Source: an uncultured Aurantimonas sp. (lineage in GTDB: Bacteria > Pseudomonadota > Alphaproteobacteria > Rhizobiales > Rhizobiaceae). From it: a stretch of 64,000 nucleotides of DNA. A model generated the notes under the pieces. It was not told the DNA's origin and ran no database searches. It was given only the letters and a program-made list of their open reading frames with translations. The position numbers and the translations under genes are program-made. Shown here piece after piece: positions 27,912 through 36,344 of the stretch. Each line of letters starts with the position of its first letter. Position 1 is the stretch's first letter. The DNA is taken from contig CANKZU010000004.1 of the NCBI GenBank assembly GCA_947488615.1, positions 1 through 64,000 on the forward strand, written 5' to 3'.

Positions 27912-29567
27912 TTATACAGCGGCGAACGGCAGCCGCGCCGTCGTCGAAATGCGGTCCGGATCGATCCTCAGATGGACCAGCGTCGGGCGATCGGCTTTCA
28001 GCGCGGCCGTCATCGCATCGGCGAAGTCCTCCGTCCGCGCGACGCTGATACCGGCGCCGCCAAGGCTCCGCGCCAAGGCGGCGAAGTCCGGATTGACGAG
28101 CGCCGTCGCCGACTGGCGGCCGGGATACGATTTTTCCTGATGCATCCGGATAGTGCCGTATTGCGCGTTGTCGAAGACGATGACGACGATGTTTGCCCCG
28201 GCCTGCACGGCCGTCGAAAATTCCTGGCCGGTCATCTGGAAGCAGCCGTCGCCGGCGAAGCAGACGACGGTACGCTCGGGATAGCGCAGTTTTGCGGCGA
28301 CAGCGGCCGGCAGGCCATAGCCCATCGAGCCGGAGGTGGGAGCGACCTGCGTGGTCCGGCCTGCGAAGCGATGGTAGCGGTGCAGCCAGCCGGCGTAGTT
28401 GCCAGCCCCGTTGGTCATGATCGCGTCACGCGGCAACATCTCGCCGAGAATGGTCATGATCGCGAACGGATCGACGAAATCGGAATTCGGTTCGGATTCG
28501 GACGCGGGGGTCGACCAACGACCGTAATCCCGATGGGCCGCCTCCGCCTGCCCGGCCCAGGCAACGGTCGCCGGTGCCTGCAACCGGACTGCCTTGCGGG
28601 CGAAGGACGCCGGGTCGGCATGAATGCCGAGCGTCGGCGTGTAGACGCGGCCGATCTCGGCCGCATCCGGCAGGACATGGACGAGGCGCTGCTTGCGAAC
28701 CGGAACGGCGAAAAGCGTGTAACCCTGGCTCGGCATCTCGCCCAGCCGCGCGCCGACGGCGATAACGAGATCGGCCTCGGCAATCCACGCCTTCAGTTCG
28801 GGGTTCGGGCCGATGCCGAGATCGCCGGCATAGTTCGGATGGTCGTTGGGAAACAGGCCCTGGCGGCGGAAGGAGCAGGCGACGGGCAAGTGCCAGTGCT
28901 CGGCGAAGGCGACGGTGTCGGCGATCGCGCCATCCGTCCATCGGGGTCCGCCGAGGATCAGCATCGGATGGGAGGCGGCGCCGAGAAGCGTCCACAGTTC
29001 CTCCATATCGTCGGCTTGCGGCAGCACCGACTCGGCTTCGACGCGCGCCGGGATGTCGGCCTCGGCGGTGCCCGACAACGTGTCCTCGGGCAGCGCGACC
29101 ACGACCGGTCCAGGCGCGCCATCCATGGCGATCCGGTAGGCTTCGGCCACGAGGTCCGGCAGTTCGGCAGCCGTTTTCGCCTCGAACACGGCCTTGGCCA
29201 TGTCGCCGAACAGCCGGTCGTAATTGACCTCCTGAAAGGCGCCGCGCCCCCGGAACTTCGTCGGAACCTGTCCGACGAAGAGGATCATCGGCGTCAGATC
29301 ATGGGCGGCGACATGGATGCCGGAGGCGGCGTTGGTCGCCCCCGGCCCGCGCGTGACGAAGCAGATGCCGGGCCGGCCGGTGAGCTTGCCGTTAGCCTCG
29401 GCCATCATCGCCGCGCCGCCCTCCTGGCGGCAGACGATCGTCTCGATGGCGCTGTCATAAAGGGCGTCGAGCACCGGGAGATAGCTTTCCCCCGGCACGC
29501 AGAAGACCCGGCTCGCGCCCTGCTCGGCGAGCGCGGCGACGAGCAATTCGCCACCGGCAGCCCTCAC
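27912..29567 (-). CDS. thiamine diphosphate-dependent enzyme, acetolactate synthase-like
   Basis: A 551-residue member of the ThDP decarboxylase family with the three usual domains. The N-terminal glutamate that activates ThDP is in VFCVPGESYLPVLDAL, and the cofactor motif begins GDGCFQMTGQEF and ends with FDNAQYG. No acetolactate synthase small subunit is nearby, so the true reaction is uncertain. The GTG start overlaps the leuA stop (GTGA), giving tight coupling to leucine synthesis. Confidence 0.86.
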   Translation of the reverse strand: MRAAGGELLVAALAEQGASRVFCVPGESYLPVLDALYDSAIETIVCRQEGGAAMMAEANGKLTGRPGICFVTRGPGATNAASGIHVAAHDLTPMILFVGQVPTKFRGRGAFQEVNYDRLFGDMAKAVFEAKTAAELPDLVAEAYRIAMDGAPGPVVVALPEDTLSGTAEADIPARVEAESVLPQADDMEELWTLLGAASHPMLILGGPRWTDGAIADTVAFAEHWHLPVACSFRRQGLFPNDHPNYAGDLGIGPNPELKAWIAEADLVIAVGARLGEMPSQGYTLFAVPVRKQRLVHVLPDAAEIGRVYTPTLGIHADPASFARKAVRLQAPATVAWAGQAEAAHRDYGRWSTPASESEPNSDFVDPFAIMTILGEMLPRDAIMTNGAGNYAGWLHRYHRFAGRTTQVAPTSGSMGYGLPAAVAAKLRYPERTVVCFAGDGCFQMTGQEFSTAVQAGANIVVIVFDNAQYGTIRMHQEKSYPGRQSATALVNPDFAALARSLGGAGISVARTEDFADAMTAALKADRPTLVHLRIDPDRISTTARLPFAAV

Positions 29568-31285
29568 TTGGCAAGCAGCCGGTTGGCGGCGGCGACGATG
29601 GCCTCGAGCGAGGCCGTCACGATATTCTTGTTGATGCCGGCGCCGAACAGCCGGCCGCCCTCATGCTCGACTTCCATGTAGCAGATGGCGCGCGCGTCCG
29701 ATCCCGCGCCGAGCGAATGTTCGGAATAGTCGAACACCGAGAATTCGATGCCGAGATGGCGGCACAGCGCGTCGATGAAGCCGTCGATCGGCCCGGTGCC
29801 GAGTCCCTCGATTTTGATCTCGACGCCGCCGTCGACGATGGTCGCCTCCAGGATACGCTCACCCTTCACGTCCGGGTTTGGCCGAGTGAAGTGATCGACG
29901 AATTTGATGCGGGCTCCCGGCTGCTCGACATAGCGTTCGATGAAGCGGTCGTAGATGCGCTTGACCGGCAGTTCCCTGCCCTCCTCGTCCGTGATCGCCT
30001 GGACATCCTCGCGGAACTCGACCTGGAGGTTGCGCGGCAGGTTCAGCCCGTAATCGGCCTGCAGCACATAGGCGATGCCGCCCTTGCCCGACTGGGAATT
30101 GATACGGATGATCGCCTCGTAGGAACGGCCGACGTCCTTCGGGTCGATCGGCAGATAGGGAACCTCCCACAATTCCTTGTTGGCGGTCCGACGCGCCTTC
30201 ATGCCCTTGTTGATCGCATCCTGATGCGAGCCGGAAAACGCCGTGTAGACCAGCTCGCCGACATAGGGGTGCCGCTCGCCGATCGCGAGCTGGTTACAGT
30301 ATTCGTAGACATCCTTGATGTGGTTGATGTCGGTGATGTCGAGGCCGGGATCGACGCCTTGGGTGAACATGTTCAGGGCCAGCGTGACGAGGTCGACATT
30401 GCCGGTGCGCTCGCCATTACCGAACAGCGTGCCCTCGACGCGGTCGGCGCCGGCCATCAGGCCGAGTTCGGTCGCCGCGACGGCGGTGCCGCGGTCGTTG
30501 TGGGGATGCAGCGAGACGATGAGGTTGTCGCGGTTATCGAGGTTGCGGCACATCCACTCGATCTGGTCGGCATGGATGTTCGGCGTCGACATTTCCACGG
30601 TCGCGGGCAGGTTGAGGATCAGCCTGTTGTCCGGCGTCGGCCGGATGATCTCGGCAACGGCGTTGCAGATCTCGACCGCGAAATCGAGTTCGGTGCCGGT
30701 AAAGCTTTCGGGCGAATATTCGAACCGATAGTCACCGCCCGCCTTGGCCGCCATGTCGGCGACCATCTTGGCCGCGTCGGTAGCAATTTCTCGGATGCCG
30801 GCGCGGTCCTTCTGGAAGACGACGCGACGCTGCAATTCGCTGGTCGAGTTATAGAAATGGACGATCGGCCGCCTTGCGCCCTCGAGCGACTCGAAGGTCC
30901 GGGCAATCAGCTCCGGCCGGCACTGCACCAGCACCTGCAACGACACATCGTCGGCGACGTCACCCTCTTCGATGCACCAGCGCGCGAAGTCGAAATCGGT
31001 TTGTGAGGCCGACGGAAAGCCGATTTCGATCTCCTTGAAGTTCATTGCCTTCAGGAGCGCGAAGAACCGGGCCTTGCGGTCGTGGCCCATCGGGTCGACC
31101 AGCGCCTGGTTGCCGTCGCGAAGATCGACCGAGCACCAGATCGGCGGCGTGGTGATGGTCTTGCCCGGCCAGGTCCGGTCGGGCAGGTCGATCTGAGCGT
31201 AAGGCTCATACTTTACCGAGGCCAAGGGCATCGTGCGGGATGGCTCGGCCTCGGCGGCGGGACGGACTGCGGGCGTGACGGACAT
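29564..31285 (-). CDS. leuA: 2-isopropylmalate synthase
   Basis: A 573-residue enzyme that condenses acetyl-CoA with 2-oxoisovalerate, the first committed step of leucine synthesis. It is the LeuA type 2 form: WCSVDLRDGNQALVDPM, EIEIGFPSASQTDFDF, SLHPHNDRGTAVAATELG and a C-terminal regulatory domain that normally binds leucine. It heads an operon with the ThDP enzyme and an alpha/beta hydrolase. Upstream lies a short ORF rich in Leu codons, suggesting attenuation in addition to feedback inhibition. Confidence 0.95.
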   Translation of the reverse strand: MSVTPAVRPAAEAEPSRTMPLASVKYEPYAQIDLPDRTWPGKTITTPPIWCSVDLRDGNQALVDPMGHDRKARFFALLKAMNFKEIEIGFPSASQTDFDFARWCIEEGDVADDVSLQVLVQCRPELIARTFESLEGARRPIVHFYNSTSELQRRVVFQKDRAGIREIATDAAKMVADMAAKAGGDYRFEYSPESFTGTELDFAVEICNAVAEIIRPTPDNRLILNLPATVEMSTPNIHADQIEWMCRNLDNRDNLIVSLHPHNDRGTAVAATELGLMAGADRVEGTLFGNGERTGNVDLVTLALNMFTQGVDPGLDITDINHIKDVYEYCNQLAIGERHPYVGELVYTAFSGSHQDAINKGMKARRTANKELWEVPYLPIDPKDVGRSYEAIIRINSQSGKGGIAYVLQADYGLNLPRNLQVEFREDVQAITDEEGRELPVKRIYDRFIERYVEQPGARIKFVDHFTRPNPDVKGERILEATIVDGGVEIKIEGLGTGPIDGFIDALCRHLGIEFSVFDYSEHSLGAGSDARAICYMEVEHEGGRLFGAGINKNIVTASLEAIVAAANRLLAK

Positions 31286-31453
31286 GGCTGTTGCACCTTG
31301 ATCGCTCGGGCGGATGCCGGGGGCGGCGCTGGCAACGCGCGCGCATCTGACCGGGTCATCCGAAATTGAAACCGGATTGTAAAGCGAAAGGGGCAGAGCG
31401 GGGAGGTCCTAAGGCCTCTGGCACGCCGGCTCGACCGCCGGACGCCCCTTCGA
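31286..31453 (-). promoter_or_regulatory. leuA leader RNA region between leader peptide and leuA
   Basis: This 168-base stretch contains inverted repeats compatible with alternative folds: CCGGC-GGTCGA-GCCGG, GAGGCC-TTA-GGACCTC with a bulged A, and a long-range pairing of CGAAGGGGC with GCCCCTTTCG. There is no long T tract, so the switch might act on a weak terminator or on translation. Inferred from position after the leader peptide. Confidence 0.4.
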
Positions 31454-31546
31454 TCAACGGGTCCGACGGCCGCAGCTAAGTAGGTCGAGGAGGAGGCCCG
31501 GACTCGCCAGCGCGGACGGCCGCCGAGGGGCCGCAAATGTCCACAT
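31454..31546 (-). CDS. leuL: putative leu operon leader peptide
   Basis: A 30-codon ORF whose second half reads GLLLDLLSCGRRTR: five leucine codons (CTC CTC CTC, then CTA CTT) within six codons, just before its stop. The start could be ATG at 31546 (MWTFAAP) or at 31567, 7 codons earlier. It lies 168 bases upstream of leuA and downstream of a plausible promoter. Ribosome stalling at the Leu codons when leucyl-tRNA is short would control the operon, as known for other proteobacterial leu operons. Confidence 0.65.
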   Translation of the reverse strand: MWTFAAPRRPSALASPGLLLDLLSCGRRTR

Positions 31547-31574
31547 GCTGGATGGCGTCGTGATCATGCTCGCC

Positions 31575-31602
31575 AGACTATTGCGAACACGGCCGATTGC
31601 AA
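31575..31602 (-). promoter_or_regulatory. putative leuL-leuA promoter
   Basis: On the bottom strand TTGCAA (31597-31602) and TAGTCT (31575-31580) are separated by 16 bases. The expected start of transcription falls just before the ATG at 31567, so the leader mRNA would begin near the leader peptide. Confidence 0.5.
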
Positions 31603-31631
31603 GTCGAATTTCGCGAGAGCCTGCCGGACGC

Positions 31632-32714
31632 TCAGTCCGCCAACTCGTCGCGCATGGAAAAGCGCAGCGTCGAGACCGCGCCACCGGCGTTGGATATCTC
31701 GAAAACGCCGCCGATCTGCTGGGCAAGCGATGCGACGATGCGCATGCCGAGATTGCGCGAGGAGGACACGGAAAAGCCCTCGGGCCAACCAGGACCGTCA
31801 TCGGATACCGTCAGACGAAGCGGTGTTTCCCGCGATTCCGCGTCGTAAGGGTCGCGGCTGAGTTCGACGACGATCCGCCCCGCCCGACCGTCGGCGCAGC
31901 CGTGCTCGATCGAGTTCGAAATCAGCTCGGTGGCGATCAGGCCAAGCGGCACGGCGAGCTCCGCCGAAACTTCCACCGCTTCGGCGGCGACCTCGTAATG
32001 GATGTTGGTCACGCCCGACGCCTCCAACAAATCCGGTCCGAGCTGGGTCAGATACGGCCCCATATCGAGACTTTGCCGGCCAGGATCGTGGAGTTGGCGC
32101 TGAATCTTCGAGATCAGGGCGATGCGGGCCGACGCCTGTTGCAGGACCGCGGACGCCTCCGTGCTGGTGGTCCCCCGCGACTGGGCGTTCAACAGCGACG
32201 ACACCACGGCAAGATTATTCGAGACCCGGTGTTGCAATTCGCGGAAAAGAAGATCGCGTTCACCGGCATGGCGCGCGGCCGATTCCTTTTCGACTTCAAG
32301 ACGATCGAGCGCGAGCTGCATCCAGTGAATCAACAAAATGTCGACGGCGACGATAAACACGTAGAATGCCAGCGCCAGTGTCGAGCCACCGGTCAACGCA
32401 AAAGAGTCAAAGGGTGGAATGAAGAAGTACCAGGCGCACAATCCCGCGATGGATGCGACGGCTATCCCCGGCCGAATGCCCGCGAAGAAGGAGGTAATGA
32501 TGACCGCCGGAAAAAAGGTGAGGTAGGGAAAGCCCACCGGAAGCCGGTCGTCGAGGACGTAGCGGATCGCGAAGGATAGAACGAGTGCCGCGAGCGCGAA
32601 CAGCCATCGGGTGATCGGAAGTCCCCGTAGCGAGGTCCGCGACAACAGCGCCTGCACGCCACGTAGATTGACCGATGGGGCCCTCGCCGCCCGATCCGCA
32701 AACCCCTCCGCCAT
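31632..32714 (-). CDS. sensor histidine kinase, DUF4118 plus HisKA_2
   Basis: A 360-residue membrane kinase. Four helices in residues 30-135 form a DUF4118 (KdpD-like) sensor region. The dimerisation/phosphoacceptor motif is FRELQHRVSNNLAVVSSLL (HisKA_2), and the ATPase has N box ATELISNSIEHG and G1 box VSDDGPGWPEGF. This class is typical of alphaproteobacteria and often feeds PhyR-type responses, but no response regulator is adjacent. The start is the ATG at 32714; upstream in-frame sequence lacks similarity. Confidence 0.86.
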   Translation of the reverse strand: MAEGFADRAARAPSVNLRGVQALLSRTSLRGLPITRWLFALAALVLSFAIRYVLDDRLPVGFPYLTFFPAVIITSFFAGIRPGIAVASIAGLCAWYFFIPPFDSFALTGGSTLALAFYVFIVAVDILLIHWMQLALDRLEVEKESAARHAGERDLLFRELQHRVSNNLAVVSSLLNAQSRGTTSTEASAVLQQASARIALISKIQRQLHDPGRQSLDMGPYLTQLGPDLLEASGVTNIHYEVAAEAVEVSAELAVPLGLIATELISNSIEHGCADGRAGRIVVELSRDPYDAESRETPLRLTVSDDGPGWPEGFSVSSSRNLGMRIVASLAQQIGGVFEISNAGGAVSTLRFSMRDELAD

Positions 32715-32916
32715 AGATGATCGGTCCTCGATGTTCGCAATAGGCCACTGGTCCGTTGGAATCGGACAGTCGACAGTCGTATGTCGCAACGGATGCTGTC
32801 GCAAACGATAAGTGTGGCGGATCAAGGGCGCATGCCAGGTCCATAGTCGGATTGCCGCCGGGCGTTGCCAAGGCAGCACGGACAAGCAAGCGACGACCGC
32901 TGGAAAGCGCGATGGA

Positions 32917-33840
32917 CTACAGAACCGGGACGCCGGTCTGCTTCGCCTCGCCTTCCGGCTCGACATGGATCGAGACCCGCGCGCCGACGAAGGCTTCCTG
33001 CAGTGCGTCCTCGATCCGGTCGCAGATGTCGTGAGCGACGCCGACCGTCATCGCCTCGGGCACGACCATGTGGAACTCGATGAACATCGCCCGGCCGGCA
33101 AGCCGGGTTTTCAGATCGTGGACCTCGATGGCCCCCTCGGCATGGGCCGAGATCAGGTCGCGGACGCTGGCTTCCTCGACCGGGTCGATCGCCTGATCCA
33201 TGAGGCCGGAGAGCGAGCTGATCACGACCTTGTAACCCTCACGCAGAATGTTCAACGCAACGAACGCCGCCATCAGCGGATCGAGGATCGTCCAGCCGGT
33301 CACCGTCGCCAGAAGCAAGCCGCCGAGGACGCCAACCGAGGTGACGACATCCGCCATGATATGCTGGCCGTCGGCCGCAAGCGCCGGCGAGCGACGGTCG
33401 CGCCCGCGGCGGATGAGAAAAACCGCCCATCCGGCGTTGATGACGGTCGCCACGGCATTAATGGCGATGCCGGCAAGCGGTTCGTCGAGCGAGCGCGGCA
33501 CTAGATAGGCCGCCCAGGCCTCGCGCAGGATCAAAAGCGCCGCGACGACGATTAAAACGCCTTCGACGACGGCGGAAAAATACTCCGCCTTGGTATGCCC
33601 GAAGGGGTGATCGGTATCGGCCGGCTTGTAGCTCAGCGTCACCGCCCACAGCGCGATCAGTCCGGCAACGACGTTGACGATCGATTCGAGCGCATCGGAA
33701 AACAGCGCCACCGAGCCGGTCACGTGATAGGCGGCGTATTTGATCGCCAGCACGACCACTCCGACCGCGACGCTCGCCATCGCGATGCGCTTGACCAGAG
33801 GAGCGGCTGCCTCGCTTGTTTCCGACACCACCGACGTCAC
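32917..33840 (-). CDS. cation diffusion facilitator transporter
   Basis: About 307 residues: a CDF family exporter with six helices, HxxxD-type metal sites (SVALFSDALES, TDHPFGHTKAEYFS, ADGQHIMADVVTS) and a C-terminal metal-binding domain (VHDLKTRLAGRAMFIEFHM). It moves divalent cations such as Zn, Fe or Mn out against protons. It begins with a GTG only 4 bases after the trpE(G) stop, so it is likely co-transcribed; an upstream GTG at 33867 would overlap trpE(G). Confidence 0.88.
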   Translation of the reverse strand: MTSVVSETSEAAAPLVKRIAMASVAVGVVVLAIKYAAYHVTGSVALFSDALESIVNVVAGLIALWAVTLSYKPADTDHPFGHTKAEYFSAVVEGVLIVVAALLILREAWAAYLVPRSLDEPLAGIAINAVATVINAGWAVFLIRRGRDRRSPALAADGQHIMADVVTSVGVLGGLLLATVTGWTILDPLMAAFVALNILREGYKVVISSLSGLMDQAIDPVEEASVRDLISAHAEGAIEVHDLKTRLAGRAMFIEFHMVVPEAMTVGVAHDICDRIEDALQEAFVGARVSIHVEPEGEAKQTGVPVL

Positions 33841-33844
33841 CGGA

Positions 33845-36034
33845 TCAAGCTGCCTTCTCGCGGGCACGGCGGGGCAGATGCGCGACGATGTTCTCGATCA
33901 TGCGCATGCCCGCCTCGCCGCCGAGACTCATGATGCTTTCGGGATGGAACTGCACCGCCGCGACCGGCTCGGTCCGGTGCTCGAACGCCATAACGATACC
34001 GTCGTCGGTCTCCGCCGTCACTTCGAACTCCTTCGGCAGGCGGACGGGATCGGCGAAGATCGAGTGATAGCGTCCGACGGTGACCTCGCCCGGCAGGCCG
34101 GAAAAGATGATGCCGGGGGTGGTGACGCGAATACGCGACGGCTTACCGTGGACCGGCACTCGCAAGGTGCGCAGCGTCCCGCCATAGGCCTCGGCGAGTG
34201 CCTGGAGCCCGAGGCAGACGCCGAAGATCGCACAGCCGCGCTCACGGGCGGCGGCAATGGTGCCCTTGCAGTCGAAGTCGGACGGACTGCCCGGCCCCGG
34301 CGACAACACTACTAGATCGGGATCGACGCGGTCGAAGGCCTCGGGCGGAACCGGCGTGCGGACGGTCGAGACGGTGGCGCCGGTCTGGCGGAAATAATTG
34401 GCGAGCGTGTGGACGAAGGAATCCTCGTGATCGACCAAAAGGACGCGCAGCCCCTCCCCGACTCGCGCCGCGTCGCGTTTCGTGCCGGCGGCGTTGGACG
34501 CGCCGGCCTCGCGGATCGCGCCGATCAGCGCCGAGGCTTTCAGCTCGGTCTCGGCCTCTTCTTCCTCGGGATTGGAATCATACAGCAGCGTCGCGCCGGC
34601 CCGCACCTCGGCGATACCGTCCTTCAGCCGGATCGTGCGCAGCGTCAGGCCGGTGTTCATGTCGCCGTTGAAATGCACCATGCCGACGGCGCCGCCATAC
34701 CAGGCGCGCGGGCTCTTCTCATTGTTCTCGATGAAGCGCATCGCCCACAGCTTCGGCGCGCCGGTCACTGTCACCGCCCAGGCGTGGGACAGGAAGGCGT
34801 CGAAAGCGTCCATGCCATCGCGCAGCCGGCCCTCAATGTGGTCGACCGTGTGGATCAGCCGCGAATACATCTCGATCTGCCGCCGGCCGATGACCCGCAC
34901 GGAGCCCGGATCGCAGACCCGGCTCTTGTCGTTGCGGTCGACGTCGGAACACATGGTCAGTTCCGACTCGTCCTTCTTCGAATTGAGCAGTTTCAGGATC
35001 TGCTCGGAATCGGAAATGGCGTCCTCGCCGCGCTTGATGGTGCCGGAAATCGGGCAGGTTTCGACGCGCCGGCCATTGACGCGCACGAACATCTCCGGCG
35101 AGGCGCCGATCAGGAATTCATTCTCGCCGAGATTGATGAGAAACGAATAGGGCGAGGGATTCACTGCCTTCAGCCGCCGCGAGATTTCCGACGGTTTATG
35201 CTCGGCGCGCTCGTAAAACACTTGGCCGGGGACCACCTCGAAGAGGTCGCCGCGCATGAACTTCGCCTTGGCGGCGCGCACCAGTTCGGCATATTCGCCG
35301 GGCTTGTGATCGCCGCGCGGCGGGATGCGCTCGGAGGGCGCAAAGGGCGCATCCGGGCCGCCGCCCGCAAGCCCTTCGGTCGAGGCGCCGTCCTTGGCGA
35401 ATTCATAGCGGGTGAGGAAGGCCGAGGCCGAGTAGTGATCGACTTCGAGCAGTTCATCCGGGAGATAGAGCAGCAGATCGCGGCGGTCCGGACCGCGCTC
35501 CAGCACCTCCTCGACCGGGTCGAACTGATAGGCGAGGTCATAGCCAAAGGCGCCGTAAAGGCCGAGGTCGCGGTCCTCCTCCGCCCGAAACAACGAGACA
35601 ATCGCGCGCAGCACCGAAAAGACGCTCGGCATGCGCGAGCGCTCCTCCTCGGTGACCGCCGCGCCCGGCTCTTTGATGACGAGGTCGAGCGCCATAGGTG
35701 CCCGAGCGAGCGAGGCGAGGTCGTCGTGATCGGCCAGCGCATCCGCGATGAAACCGAGCAGCACTTCGCCGCGCGGATTGAGCCCCGCGACCCGCATCGT
35801 CCTCCCGGTCGAGGAGATGACCAGCGGCGGATCGACGAAGGCAACATCCTGGCGCGTGTAGCGGCCCGGATATTCGTAATTGGAAAACAGGACCGCGCCC
35901 CGGCGGGTGTCCAGGCGATCGAAATAGGGCTCGATCGCGCCGTCATAGGCAACGGCGCGCCGGCTGCGCGTGATCGTCACCCCACCCGCCGTCACGTAGC
36001 GCTCGCGGCCGTCGTCGGTCTGTTCGGTCACCAT
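33845..36034 (-). CDS. trpE(G): anthranilate synthase, fused TrpE-TrpG
   Basis: A 729-residue fusion that makes anthranilate from chorismate and glutamine. The TrpE part (about residues 1-515) has [34 protein letters not shown] and [17 protein letters not shown]. The C-terminal TrpG amidotransferase has the nucleophile in [17 protein letters not shown] and the His-Glu of [13 protein letters not shown]. The fused form is typical of rhizobia and other alphaproteobacteria. The start at 36034 (MVTEQTDDG) follows GGAGAG. Control is by the trp attenuator upstream. Confidence 0.95.
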   Translation of the reverse strand: MVTEQTDDGRERYVTAGGVTITRSRRAVAYDGAIEPYFDRLDTRRGAVLFSNYEYPGRYTRQDVAFVDPPLVISSTGRTMRVAGLNPRGEVLLGFIADALADHDDLASLARAPMALDLVIKEPGAAVTEEERSRMPSVFSVLRAIVSLFRAEEDRDLGLYGAFGYDLAYQFDPVEEVLERGPDRRDLLLYLPDELLEVDHYSASAFLTRYEFAKDGASTEGLAGGGPDAPFAPSERIPPRGDHKPGEYAELVRAAKAKFMRGDLFEVVPGQVFYERAEHKPSEISRRLKAVNPSPYSFLINLGENEFLIGASPEMFVRVNGRRVETCPISGTIKRGEDAISDSEQILKLLNSKKDESELTMCSDVDRNDKSRVCDPGSVRVIGRRQIEMYSRLIHTVDHIEGRLRDGMDAFDAFLSHAWAVTVTGAPKLWAMRFIENNEKSPRAWYGGAVGMVHFNGDMNTGLTLRTIRLKDGIAEVRAGATLLYDSNPEEEEAETELKASALIGAIREAGASNAAGTKRDAARVGEGLRVLLVDHEDSFVHTLANYFRQTGATVSTVRTPVPPEAFDRVDPDLVVLSPGPGSPSDFDCKGTIAAARERGCAIFGVCLGLQALAEAYGGTLRTLRVPVHGKPSRIRVTTPGIIFSGLPGEVTVGRYHSIFADPVRLPKEFEVTAETDDGIVMAFEHRTEPVAAVQFHPESIMSLGGEAGMRMIENIVAHLPRRAREKAA

Positions 36035-36076
36035 GAACTCTCTCCGGATCTCAAGCCCGGACCCCCGGCGACATAG

Positions 36077-36112
36077 CAAAAAAGGCCGCCGGATGATCCG
36101 AGGCGGCCTTTG
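36077..36112 (-). terminator. trp attenuator terminator
   Basis: On the bottom strand AAAGGCCGCC and GGCGGCCTTT form a strong hairpin around TCGGATCATCC, followed directly by more T residues. It lies between the leader peptide stop and trpE(G), where the attenuator of this operon is expected. Confidence 0.9.
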
Positions 36113-36145
36113 GGTTTGATCACAAGCGTGACGGTCCGGCCGCTG

Positions 36146-36190
36146 TCAGCGCGCCCACCACCAATTCATCGAAAGGATCGTCATCATCAT
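36146..36190 (-). CDS. trpL: trp operon leader peptide
   Basis: A 14-residue leader, MMMTILSMNWWWAR, with three consecutive TGG codons just before its end. Stalling at these codons when tryptophanyl-tRNA is scarce would favour an antiterminator and let transcription reach trpE(G). The NWWWAR pattern is that of rhizobial trpE(G) leaders. There is no strong ribosome site, and the predicted transcript would start at or next to the ATG. Confidence 0.92.
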   Translation of the reverse strand: MMMTILSMNWWWAR

Positions 36191-36197
36191 TCGCAAC

Positions 36198-36225
36198 CGA
36201 TAACCGAGCCGGGCGACGAGAGCAA
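36198..36225 (-). promoter_or_regulatory. putative trpL-trpE(G) promoter
   Basis: On the bottom strand TTGCTC (36220-36225) and TTATCG (36198-36203) are separated by 16 bases. The -10 element ends 7 bases before the leader ATG, so transcription would begin at the start codon, giving a leaderless leader-peptide mRNA. Confidence 0.55.
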
Positions 36226-36344
36226 GATACTCCTCAAGACGGACACCCCGTCATCGACTCCGGGTTCGAGCAGCAGTGAGCGGAGGCAATTCCATGTCGT
36301 TCAAAGACATTTGCCAGCGGCGCGCATTCGACTAGATCGAAGGC

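Noticed and set aside
27972..29681. A 569-codon top-strand ORF opposite the ThDP enzyme
   Set aside because: Shadow; the bottom strand holds the conserved ThDP motifs.
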